This document shows positions 27,831 through 40,300 of a stretch of DNA of 64,000 bases, piece after piece. How positions within the stretch are numbered: the stretch's first letter is position 1; the number at the start of each line of letters is the position of its first letter. Both the position numbers and the translations under genes were made by a program. The DNA is from Physcomitrium patens (lineage: Eukaryota > Streptophyta > Bryopsida > Funariales > Funariaceae): positions 7,938,917 through 8,002,916 of the forward strand of contig NC_037263.1 of the NCBI RefSeq assembly GCF_000002425.4. Direction: 5' to 3'. The notes beneath the pieces were generated by a model. It had not been told where the DNA came from and did no database searches. It saw only the letters and a list, made by a program, of their open reading frames with translations.

Positions 27831-30800
27831 TTTCTCTTTCTCAACCCTTTCAATCAATTTTTTGTTGTTATTTTTGACTAAAGTGCGTGAAAATTGCACG
27901 AGAATCAAAGGTAATATATATTTCTAATAAAAACGGGATTAATAATTCATAAAGTTATGAGAATGAAGAGTTTTTCATACTTACAAGAGAAGATGAGAGG
28001 CTGATGCTTTTTAAAACTTTTAATTGGTTACAGTTAAGAGTTTATATTTAGTGTATTTCAAACTTTCAGAGGTCTTTGTACATGGAGGACTAGCTGAATA
28101 GCCCCAAGTTTTTGATTTTGTGTTGTTAGCTGAAATTTAGAGATTTTTTTAGTTGTAACCAATTACAAGATTTAAAACTTTGTGGCTTCTTATTTTGTCT
28201 CCTAAGCATGAAAAACTCCTGAGGATAATCAATCTGAATTTTGAAGTGTAAACAGTGTCATAGAATGCACATTTGTTTCACATGGTATATATAACATTAT
28301 CTCATAGAGTTCCACTACAAAAGAAATATTACTTTTGCAAAACTATAAAACTTGTTTGAAATAATACTACAAATAGTAATTACAATGATCAAGTTAAAAT
28401 CAAATTGTAAGATAGGACATTTAGATAGCATTAAGTTTATTCATTCCATGGCTTCTTCTCACTTTACACTATTTTTAAAAACCAATACTTTCAAATGAGA
28501 AATTGTTTTTACCAATTGGGGATCTTTATAAGACTTTTGTACCTTAGCTTTTGTAATAGCTTTCGCAAAGTGGGCTTTGAGATAAAAAGACCCACAATGA
28601 TTCTATGCAAACAACTTTTGTCATAAGCCCATCAATTAAATTTGGAATCCAATATAGTTCACTAATAATTTCTAGTGTCCAGGAGTTCATACATATGTAT
28701 TTTGATTTTTTCAAGAAAATTGAATAGTTTGAATGTTAGAGTAGGTTTCTCGTATATCTTTTGGTCGTAATCATTGATTCTGCAATAAGCAATAAATATT
28801 TAATAAATAAACTTTCAGATCAATCAAGATAAGTACAAAAAAAATCATTTTATTTCCTAAAACGATTTATTTATTTAAGTCATTATTTTTAAGTTGTTCA
28901 TTTTCTTTCTGACGTTTGGTGCATAAAAATAGGAATAGATTTGTGTGATATGAGTTGTCATTTGTCACTTTCAAAGTAACACAACAAAAAAAAATTACAG
29001 TGTTCACTTTATGTATGATGTGAAACACTTCCAATAAAGACAATACAAATAATACATTCAGTACATCACAATTCTACATAAAACTTTACTTGAAAAATAA
29101 AAAATAAATAATCTTTCGTGATTATACAAAACATTCTATCTGGAATACCCTCTTTGGTAATGCGCTAAATTGTACCATTTTTATAAAATACCAAATATGT
29201 CTAAAACCCTATCAAGTTTTACTTCTATTTTCTTTCTTTCAAGATTTATGCTTACTACATACCAACAGGTCCATTTGTTGATACATTTTACTTTATTTGC
29301 TTTCTTCATTTTACTCGTAAAAAAATGGTTTGTTATTATTGTAGTTATTATTATTATTATTATGTGTATTTTGAATCTTATAATATGATGTATTAGGGGT
29401 CTTAATATTTAGTGGAAAACATGAGAAGATGTAAAATTTTAATTCTTTGATTGGATGAAATTGAAAGGCTAACCAAAGGATTAGAAAGATGTGGCCTTTC
29501 ACCTTCTCCTTTATTCTATTCAAGTAATGAGATATTATTGAGAATTATTATTTTGTTATCAACAATAATTTAAAAATCTAATGTAGAAAATCATATGACA
29601 TAAAATAATGATAATAATAAAAAAAAACCTTTTTCATAGAACTTTACATTGTGACCATTGAATCAGTTAACAAAAACACTGACACACAACTACAAGGACA
29701 ACAACATTTTTACTTATTTGGCATTTCACTGATTTTTCATGTTACCATCTTGAAAATATTATTTATTTATTTATTTATTTTTCCCCATGGTAACCCAATC
29801 ATGATAATTCATTCACAAAAGAGAAGACAAATTAAATGTAACCACACACACCCCCCCCCCCTTTCTCACACAGTCTGTGTGTGTGTATATTTTGGGTTGT
29901 TACTGTTAATGGAAGACAGACTCAACAGATGAACATAATACAGGAATGTGATGGCTGGCACCCACCCAGTACTACGGCTGTGATGTATGTGTGAAAAGAA
30001 AACCCCACCAGTACTCAGGCACTGTATTCCCAATTGTGTTCCCAATTGTGTTCCCATTCCGTTCCCCTGCATGGCCTGAGCACCCAATCCCCAATGTGTC
30101 CTTTCTCTATCTCTAAGCCCATTGGCACCCCACAAAACCCACCAAACCCACTGTTATGTTTAATTAAATTATCCTTAATTTAATTTCCATTGTCATCATC
30201 ATTATCATCTCTGCATGCCCACATTTCAAGTTATATACTTGCCTTCAAAATTGCTCCATCATAGTGATGGACTTTTCAACAGTGGGACTGACATGATGCC
30301 CCATGGGTGGATGGATGGATGGATGGACTTGGATGAATTCATTAATTCATTGGGTGTGTGTTTTTGTAAATATTGGTGCCATTTTGTGTGCATGTGTTGA
30401 ATTGTGTGTGTGTGTGTACTCATGTGTGTTTACATCCACCAAACAATATCCTCTCAACAGAGACATGAAACAAAGAACAAAACAAAACTAGAAGAAGGTT
30501 TGGTCTATCTTACTGTTGAGGATTTGTATATATATATATATATATATATTCATGCATCAATGTTGATATTATTATTAGTATTATAATGTGATGAGAGGGA
30601 GGTGAGTCAGTGTGCATCTCATTCTCTGTCCAATTGTCCATACATCCATCCATATAACAATTCATCCATCCATCCAAGTCAGGCTTTGTCACACTGACAG
30701 CAACAACAACACCCAAGACAGCTGAAAATAACCCCTCAATTTATCTTTTACTTAAAGAAGAACACACATACTTATCTATCTACTCGTGGAGAAAGCAATT

Positions 30801-33202
30801 GGTAGAACTGACCTCTCTGCAAAAGAAAAAGAAAGCAGCAAAACTCATTAATTTTTATTTATTTATTTTTCTTTCACTGTGACCTTCTGCATGCAGAGAA
30901 TATTTGTTCCGGCTGCAGTGCAGGAAAACATCTCTCCTTCCACAGGGAAAAAGAAAAGAAAATTAGAAAAGTAAACAAAAACAGAAAGAAGAACAAACAC
31001 ACACACACCCCTTCTCCCCCATTTAATATATTCACCGATTCATCCATCTACACATTCATCAACCTCATCCATCTACACATTCATCAACCTCATCCATCTA
31101 CACATTCATCAACCTCATCCATCTACATGTCTGTCCATCCGTCCCTTTGTTGATCCATGTGGCATGATTGTTGTCACTGTCTCAATCATGATGTGGTGCT
31201 TTTGGAACCTCACAGGCATGGCATGAGGTCATGGGGGGGGGGGCATGACCAGGATGGATGACCCCATGGGCCTGGTCTCCATCGAAGAAAAGCAATAAAA
31301 TAAAATAAAGAATTATAAAAGTTCAAAAAGTAAAAGATGGTGGACCCTCTCTCTGTCCTTCTATCTCCCCTTCAGAAAAGCTGGTGTCCCAGTGGTCGGT
31401 CCTGCTGACCCCCCCCCCCCCTTTGCTGGTCCATTCTAATGGATTGGTTGGTGTGATAAAATAAATAAATAATGGGGGGGGGGGTAATGGTGGGTTCTGA
31501 GGAATAATAATAATAATAATATCTTTAGTGTTCTTTTTCAGATGATGGTCAAGTACAGGTTTGCATTTGTTGCCTGTTGGTGTTGGATATTGGGTGGTTT
31601 GAAGATAAAAAATGATAAAATAATAAAAATAATCAATCAAATTCTCTAACTGCTTCATTTGCTTGAACCAACAACATCATGTGAACCATGCTTTCTTACA
31701 TGTTGGCTGTTGTATGTTTGCTGTTTACTTAGAAAGATTGCACCTCTGGAACTTATGTGTCTACAGTGTGATTTCATGTGTGGTGATTCAAAATTAACAA
31801 TTTGTGGAAGGCTCTAATAATTTCAACAAAGAGGTGTATGGTATTGGTGAGAATTCACAAACTCCTGTAGTGATTTATTATTATTATTATTATATTTTTA
31901 TTGAAGAAAAGAGGTAATTGTGCGTAGAGGAGAATGAAGTAATGTTGCATAGTATAATTTTGCCTGCATGAATGTTTTCTGGACTGTAAGATGTGTCAAG
32001 TAGTTACATGTGGATTGATATCAGTGATGAGAACTTTACAACTGGTTGAAATCATGACAAAACTTGAAGGGTCACTGAACTAAAATAGAACATTCTGATT
32101 CAAATTGGAAGTTTACATTTTCCTACCAAATCTCTGATCTGACATCAATTTGTTTGTTTTTTTTGTTTTTTTACCAAAAACTGAAAAATTACTAACAAAA
32201 GTGTCATATATATAATTGGTCCTTTTCATAGTGAGCATTTATCAAGTACCCACTGAGCTCTATTGAACTCACCTAATCCATAATTACAAATCATGGGCAA
32301 GCAAGTTGGTGGTGTTGTTAATGTTTTCTATGTTCATGCATTATTCCTTTCCATAAAAAATAAAATAAAATAAAAATAAATAGTCAAAGTGTATTGGAAC
32401 TAACCTACACTATAACAATATCAATATTTGTGTTAGGAATAGTGTAAGTTGGGTCTACATATATTTATACTTATATGTATATGTATCTTATTCAAAATTT
32501 AAAATATGAATATAAAAGAAAGTGCAGGATTCAAAGTAACACTTTTTGGTTTTTGCAAAACAATTGTTAAAATCTCAACAATGCCAAAAATCTAAACCAA
32601 AAATATTTTGCAGCCTCTTACACCAAAACAACTGAATTTTTTACTAATATTATAGTAAATTTTAGAATACATTCTCCAACACGTCTCTTCCAAGAGCTTC
32701 ATGAATACTTACTTTAAAAACGATACTATTCTAACACTTGATATATCCATGATACTAAAATAATACACGAGTATTCAAATGATTTATAAAAAGAACAAGA
32801 ATATTAATGAAAATGTAAAGCTTGTAATATGAATGCTACATCAAGTATGAGTCTTCAAATACTTGTAGGATACTTAGTTTCTAATGCATTTTCATTTGTC
32901 CGGTCCAAATGATATTTTAAATAATTAACTTTATTGAAAAGATTTGAAGATCGTTTGTGAACCAACAATGTGATCAGTGTTCTTCAATATTTATATTGGT
33001 GTCAGTTGAGACCTTAGGAGATTTTTAATAATTTTATTACATGATTCCAAAATTGTTGATATATAGACACAACGTCTGACTTGATCATTCAATGCTGAAC
33101 CTCTCAATATGTGTATATGTATATATATATATATATATATATGAACATTTTTGTTTGTTTTTTCAGTTATTTTTTTCAGAATTACATATACCTTAGTATG
33201 AG

Positions 33203-33235
<33 letters not shown>

Positions 33236-34689
33236 ATGTTTTTTTATTTTCAGTTTAGTCCAATGTTGTAGTCCTACTGTTTTGGAAGTAATGAAATGAT
33301 TGTCTGTGAAGTTTCATCTTATTTTTCCAGAATTCACCATGTTCAAATAGATATATCTTTTTTGTTGGAAATTTGATGCAAGTGTATTTGAAATTACATT
33401 GCATTTTTTAATGAGAGTTTGAGACATTTAGCATAACCTGATACAACATGTAATGTGCAAAATGATTGGATTAAGAATTCAGCTTATGTTCATAAACCTG
33501 GACGTTTAATCGAGTTTATTTAAAAATGAAATGGTATTCATACATTCTTGTTTTATTATTTTCTATTTTTCTTGCCATGGAATATTCTCATTGCAGTAAA
33601 TTTTAATAAACTAAAAATGAATTATATTATGTTAAGTTTTTAAAAATGTGCTATATGTTTAAAAAAAATTCTTATTTTGTGCAAATTCCTTTAAAGTATT
33701 CCAATATGATTGCAGTTATTAATATTGTTAAAAAGGTGGAGAAATGTTAAACATGAAATAAAATGTGAATTTTAGATTTTTTTTAGTTTTAAACATTTTT
33801 ATCATGCATTCAAACTTGTTCTAAAACCATGATAAATGCATATTTGCATGACTTACCATCTCAACTGATCTATCAGAACATCATTTATTTATTAAAAAAT
33901 TATAATCATAAAATGTGTTATTGATTTGCTTTGCATACATCATTTAAAAAGAAAGAAAAAGAAAGAAAGAAAAGATAAGTATTCATAATATGTCTCCCAA
34001 AGTAGAACTTTCATTTACAAATACTTTAAATACCTTACCAACTCAATTGAGACCTGTTATATATATATATATATATATAACCCAAAATTGTACTATGGTT
34101 TTAAAATTAAAGTAACATGTACATGGTTGTGTAATTTATATATTTATTTAACCATTTAAAAAAGAAATTAGTTATTTTAAATTGACTGTGAACAAGTTTT
34201 GCAAATAGATTTCTTCTAACTAAACATGTGGATGAATATTACCCAACAAAATTGTGTTTTAAATGTTCCAAGCTTAGGGACAAAATATGGACAATGGTCA
34301 AGAGACACACTCAATCATCTCTAAAACACAAATGTCTATTTTTAAAACCAAAGCATGAGGTAAAAGAGGCTTCTTAGATGTATTGGGAGGGACTTTATAA
34401 TTAGAAAGTATTTGGTTTGAATCTTGGTAGATGCAATAGTTAGTATTGACTATTCCATGCCATGTTATGTTAAAGGTTTAGGATTTTCACTTAGGCTACC
34501 TTTTGCACTTAAAATTCTCTTTAGGCTACCTCTTGTTGACCATATCCCATCACCATTGGATTATGAGCTGCTAAATTTAACAAAAGTATCAAACTTTTTG
34601 GAACTTGTACGAACTTTTTCATTTGAACGAACGTTAGTTTCACATATTCATCCTCCCGCAATGCCTAATTGGGAGATTGATTCTTGGTA
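27831..34689. other. AT-rich intergenic spacer with simple-sequence clusters
   Basis: No recognisable gene. Features include C/G homopolymers (29851-29861, 31233-31243, 31409-31421, 31474-31484), GGAT/ATCC tetranucleotide runs (30305-30330, 30645-30680), a (GT)n patch (30403-30418), the 25-bp tandem repeat (31041-31127) and (AT)n tracts (30529-30549, 33120-33142, 33204-33228, 34055-34078). An 88-codon frame at 34424-34690 has no domain I can name. Confidence 0.6.
31041..31127. repeat. 25-bp tandem repeat, about 3.5 copies
   Basis: Perfect units at 31041-31065, 31066-31090 and 31091-31115, followed by a 12-bp partial unit. Each unit reads CATCCATCTACACATTCATC plus AACCT. The copies are identical, indicating recent expansion. 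Confidence 0.95.
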
Positions 34690-36329
34690 GCTGCTACAAA
34701 CACACTAGAAGGTTGATAACAAGTGTAGCAACAAATGGGACATGAGAAAATGGGCAAAGGACGACGACACACTCTCCACAAAGCCCATGCAATGAATGAA
34801 TCTCTCCAAGCCACCTTCCAAGGCCACATAGACCCGGTGAAAGACCCGGATATACTCGGGACAGGTCGAGGAACCCATGCCCGATCAGGAGTTACTAGGG
34901 CATATACCCGGGAGGGCACAATTATTAAGGGCGGGGAAAGGGACAGGAGGTATTTGGCGGTATCAGGGCGGGTATCAGAGCGAAGACGGGAGAGAGCATC
35001 AGGGAGGAAGGGAGAGACGGCGATGGTGGTGGTGGATGCTGTGCGTGCAAGATGCTGCGAGGTCGCCTGACTCAATGTCGTTGTTTTTGTTGTTGTTCTT
35101 CTTCTTCTGTAGTAGTAGTAGGAGTGTGTTGCATTGAAATTTTCGATGCTACTCGAGGCGCAGACAATATAGTTTGGGCAAGTAATTGGTCGCAGGGAAG
35201 GAGGGAGGTGAAGTAGGGTGGAGAGGTGTGGTCATGGTGCAGGACTTGCAGTGGCCGAGCAGAATGGAGAGTTCTGAGCCGTGGGAAAAGCCTGCCCGAG
35301 GAGCATGTTGACGAGGAGGAGGAGGAGAGGAGCAGGAGCAGGAGGAGTGCGAAGAGACCGACGAGATGTGAGCAGAGTGCATCGGCTTTCCCTGGTTTTG
35401 TTGCGTCTTTGGCTTGAATTTTCGGATCGATGCGGGGTTTTAAGGATTGATACGGGAGCCCGTGCAAGTTTTTTTTGGATGCTAAAGGCTCTTGGAATGA
35501 TATGAGACGTTACCAGTTCGGAATTGTGAGGCTTCCTAGCGATTCTCTTCATGTCCGAATTCTTGTCCAGGATCAAGGCTCGCCTTGAGACAGGCCAGCA
35601 TTACAACAGCAGCTGTGCTGAAGAGACAGGTACTTGTTTGACGTTACTCTGCGTCATCTTGGATGTATGAGTTCGCAATCAGGCTGGGGGCTGGATTTCT
35701 CTACTGCTTTCTACTCGATGTTCTTTCTCAATTTCCATATTCAAGGTCGTGCTTCATGGCATTGGGAATGCTCGTTTAAGCTCTAGGGTTGCTCCATTCG
35801 ATCTTGATTAGCTGTCGTCAACTCAGGTTCATGCAGAGTAAGAATGTCCATGTTGTTAGAATGCAAGTACACGGATCATCTGTCCTATATTTTTTCAATT
35901 TCACCGATTGTATATTTCGATTTGGCTGCGTATTCTCATTATTCATCGCACCATATGTAACCTTCCCATCCTTTAGTTTCATTCCTGAGATACAGTTAGG
36001 TCTTGGTCCTTCACACATTTCACAAGATTTTGTTTGCCCGCATCTCATTTTAAGAGTAATGTTGTAACTTTCAAGGGTTAGGCCAGTTTATTGCAGTCCA
36101 AGCCAGTTCATCAGAGCAATGTATAAGCAACGTTGTTTACATTCTTTGGAGCTTAAGATTTGTGTCGCTTGCTTGTGTGCATATTTCATTTTTTCAGCCC
36201 GTGGATTTGAAATTTGATATTTGTATTTGATTCCTGAAACTGATATCAATAGCTAGCACGATTATCTTAAAATTAGAGTCTCAAATCGTGAATTAATAAA
36301 ATTTACTGGTATTCTTTGATCAATGTAGG
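34690..36329 (+). promoter_or_regulatory. Promoter and 5' leader region of the Raf-like kinase gene
   Basis: Composition jumps from desert to about 50% GC at about 34690. The region holds GTT/CTT/GTA triplet repeats (about 35078-35125) and purine-rich blocks (35290-35350). ORFs on both strands are overlapping and low-complexity. No first exon can be assigned with confidence; leader introns are likely because the first motif-bearing coding exon starts only near 36680. Confidence 0.35.
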
Positions 36330-37364
36330 ATGGGTAAGAGCAGCTTTGGCGAACGTGGACAAAGTGAGTGGTTTCATTGACTTTTACAGAAGGAGACATC
36401 TTCTGCCTTTTGCTTGAAACTTTTTGTATCAGAAAGTGCGGGATGCCGATTTAGTATCACTCCAAGTGGCTTCGTATGAACTTAGTGCTATCATCAACTG
36501 TTGTCGTTTGATGTTCTCTGGCAATACTTAACCCCTACTTAATTATGGTGTGTGACCTTAGTGCCACTTACAGCAAATATGCCATGCTTGGATAGGCTGT
36601 ATGAGCGCGAGAAGTCGGCCTTACGTTTCTGAGTCGAGGTTTTGTTCATTTGATTTCGATGTTGCACATTGTGACAGCAGGAGGAACCAGCAGAATCCTC
36701 CGAAGAAGGGCAAGATGGAGAAGAAGGTTCGGGACTCTATTCCGAGTGGCAGGCGCAGTTGGTGAAAAAAATGAAGAGAGTGGGGCTTGGATCTGCGGAA
36801 AGATCCCCTGTCTTAACCAAGTCTAGGAGCAGTCCCTCTCTTGAGGGCTTATCTTCCAGAGATGCGTCTCAAACTCTATGGGAACTTAAAGTTCTGGATT
36901 CCAGGCTGCCCGACGGGTTTTACTCTGTAATACCTGTACGTCAGGGTTTCTTTTAACTTGTATTTTACAGATGTTTATCAAGCGTATTTTGATTAATGCT
37001 TGTAATCTTGCACTGTTATACTTGTACTAGCACGAGACAATACAATCTGTGTATTTTCGAAGTAGGGAGCTCACATGTTCTTTTGATACCAGATATCGCT
37101 AAATTTTCGGGTGGTATCACTTGTGTCTAGATATGAAGACTTTCAGGAATTGTAAGGTTTATGTTTAGTTCCTGTGTAGGAAGTTGGATAGCAGCTGATG
37201 TCGAGGCTAGCTTAGTTTCTTGATGGTGTGGTCCAATCATTAAGTACGTTTGCAAGGATTATACGGTCCCTTGTGCGACTTAGTTATCGAAAACACAGAA
37301 TACTCAAATGTATTGACGGTAGAGCTGCATGACCTGAGATTTGCAATGTCATTATTTCTACCCC

Positions 37365-37396
<32 letters not shown>

Positions 37397-40300
37397 TTCC
37401 CTCGCTCTCTCTCTCCATCTTCGAGCCAGACTCATGCACATTGAGTTCGCGATACTAATGAATCTTTGGCAGAGTCGAAGCTTGAGGGCACGCTTTCGAA
37501 CCATACCAACTCTGAAGGACCTACAGCTGCTTGGACCGGTGTCTCTTGGATTGGATGTGTTACTTGTTGACACAAGCAAGGACAAAAATCTTGTGAAGCT
37601 GCAGGATCTGGCTCGTGTAATGGTAAAAGGCATAGGCATTAATATTCTTCTGATGATCAAGAAAATTGCAGAATTGGTAAGATTTCTGACACTGGTTTCT
37701 TATAGATGTCTCACTAGAGTGGCAGTCAGTCCTTAGTATTTAGCTCTTTGGTTTTTCATTATGGACACGGTTTCTTTAATATTTGTCGGCTGGCAGGCGC
37801 ACTAGCGAAACTTGCGCTCTCAAGATTACTGTTGGACGAGTTTTGGTTTTATTTCTGTAGGATGGTACGATCATGAAAGGGTTATAGTGAAGGATTCAAA
37901 GCTGGTATTAATAGCATGTGGGGGTGTGCAATCAGGTAGCTGACTTCTATGGTGGACCGCTTTTTGAAACGGGTTCCACGAAGTCCACTGGAGACGAACA
38001 CAATTGTACAGGAGGAGGCATTGTGCGGTTGTTGGGAGAAGTGAAACAAGGCTTATGCCGACCGCGGGCTATCCTCTTCAAATTTCTTGGAGATTCTGTC
38101 GGATTGCAAAGTCGCCTTCTTATGGTATTCTGAGCAAAATCCTCTTTTTCTGTTCTGAAGCATTTAAATTAAGGTTACTGTCGGGTGATTGCGTGCTACA
38201 TACTGAGCCAGTCAATTGTGTTGTTTTTGGCCGCATTAACAGGGTCTACAGTTGGAGGCTGTACCTAGTAGCTCTTTGATTTGTGCAAACCCAAACAAGC
38301 ACCTGTCTAATGTGGTTACAGTAAATGGCATCGATCTCTTAGTAGATGTGATGCGACATCCGGGCTATCTGCGTCCTTTCTCGCGGAAGGCATTAGTTAC
38401 GTATCACATTGCAGGAGCAGGAGATAGTGATTCTGCGGATTATGATTCTTGCGACTCTCCCTTGGAGCCGAATAGCCCGCTGTATGGCGTGCCTGACAAG
38501 TTGGATCATGAAATGTTAGTTTCGCACATGTCAAGCCTGCTTCTCATACAGTTTTTTCTTGCTTGGTTTTTGGTTTCTATGAGGACGCCTTGCAGAACAT
38601 GAGATTTGAAATATGTGGCAACCTATTTCATGGAGGAAGAGCTTACGAGTTCTAACTCTGTGGTTCTTTCAGCGTGGAGCAAGACGTGGAACTTGCTCGT
38701 CCACCATTTTCAAGAAGAGGGCCGACTGCAGCTCCAGTAGCTGGGCCTAATTCAGTTGTCGGACTTCCTGGCAAATTAAGGTGTGTCATGGTTAAGTAGA
38801 GTAAACACATGTTTCATGTGCATATACCTTGGAAATAGTTTTCAGCACGAGGTGGTCATTTCTAATTCGGAGTAGTTGACTATTCTACAACTTTGGCCTT
38901 GTACAGGCAAAATACGGATTTTAGCTGTCGCCGATTGTCCGTGTTTTTGTTTAGTGGGCGTACTTCTTTTATCGAAGGCTCACTACTTATCGATTTTTCA
39001 TCATAAGCTTGTTTGATTATCTGAAATTTGTCCCATGCATTCCGCTTTAAGAATTTATCCGAGCGCGGGAGTTTAAGTATTCCATTGTATCCTTGTTAGA
39101 CAGGTGTCTATGCGATGCCTTTCAGTTAATTTCGTTGAAACTGTGTTTCAACCTCATGCAAGCTTTGAAGGTTTTGTTGCAGCCCGTCTCAGAGTGAGCC
39201 AGATTTAGCGAATCCTCGTGTGCGGAACCAACGACGAGTCCTTGAAGAGCAAAATGCTGCTACTAGGTTAGTTCCTTGAGGGTAGTTTGTAGGATTTACA
39301 GGATACAGGGTCTCTATTGTTAACCGTCAAGTGATGCATTGTGCTGTCGTTATTGTTACGATAGCCAGAAACAATCGAATACCATGGTTGTTGTGTATGC
39401 CGAAGTAAAAACATGGATAAGCTCGTGGAATTAAGTTGCTTGGGGTTATCAACATATCCATATAATGTATTTACTACGTTGTGGTTGTAAGTAGTACTCG
39501 TTTAGCAATCTGGTAGATATAATTTGAGAAGTGGAACTGGAAAACGTAGTCCGAAAGCGCCGTATGGTCAATCGTGTGTCTGTTCAATAAGAACAAGGAG
39601 GGTTAAGGAATTTCATAATGTTATATTGTAATTTTAACTCTCTTATTTTGGTTTCACTAGTCCTGAACATTGTGCGGAAGTTCAGCTAGAGCAAAGAAAA
39701 CCGAGTATGGAGGGCTTTCGAAGTTTTCCTTCCAGGCGAGTTTTCAAGTACTATGCTCAAACTATTTTGTCTTATGGATGCATGTGTTCTGCACTCGGAT
39801 AATTTCCTTTATTACAAATAATTAATGGGATATGTATGTAACAATGCAGTCCAGAGCACGCGCAAACTCGCTTGCGACCATCACAGCGAGTTGGATCAGA
39901 AGATGGAAGTGTTCCGAGGTCAGATAATTCATTATTGTGCTTCTCCGTATGTTCTGATGCGTCTTTGATTAGATTGAGCGGCAAGTTTTACTTCATCATC
40001 CACTAGCTATTTATTTGGTTAAAGAACTTATTCGGCTCAATCACTTCCACCTGTAATGTTTGGAATGGAGACTTTGTCCGGAAATCACCGATTGACATTT
40101 CTGCACGAGTTGAGTTCTGGTCTCTTGAGTGAGTCGAGTTGTACACCACGTTAACGAAGAGCTCTTGTACCTCATATGGTTTGAACAAGCTAACTTTTAC
40201 GATTTTTTCTTGAAACGATCATGCTTCTTACATTGAGGGTTTATTTTGTGGTTGTTGATTTTTGTTTTCTCAGTAGTCCTGAATATCCAGTATTCAGACC

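Noticed and set aside
31041..31127. CRISPR-like regular repeats
   Set aside because: Units are directly adjacent with no spacers; this is an ordinary tandem repeat in a plant genome.
34424..34690. 88-codon plus-strand ORF
   Set aside because: Composition is moderately protein-like but it has no recognisable domain and lies at the desert/island border; not enough to call a gene.
35072..35576. Minus-strand ORFs of 114-131 codons opposite the kinase promoter
   Set aside because: Poly-Leu/Ser from CTC/CTT repeats; no conserved features.
37242..37312. Possible extra kinase exon (QGLYGPLCDLVIENTEY)
   Set aside because: The EDR1 domain joins cleanly in phase from FYSVIP (about 36940) to SRSLRARFRTIPT (37473), so this frame is not needed and is probably intronic.
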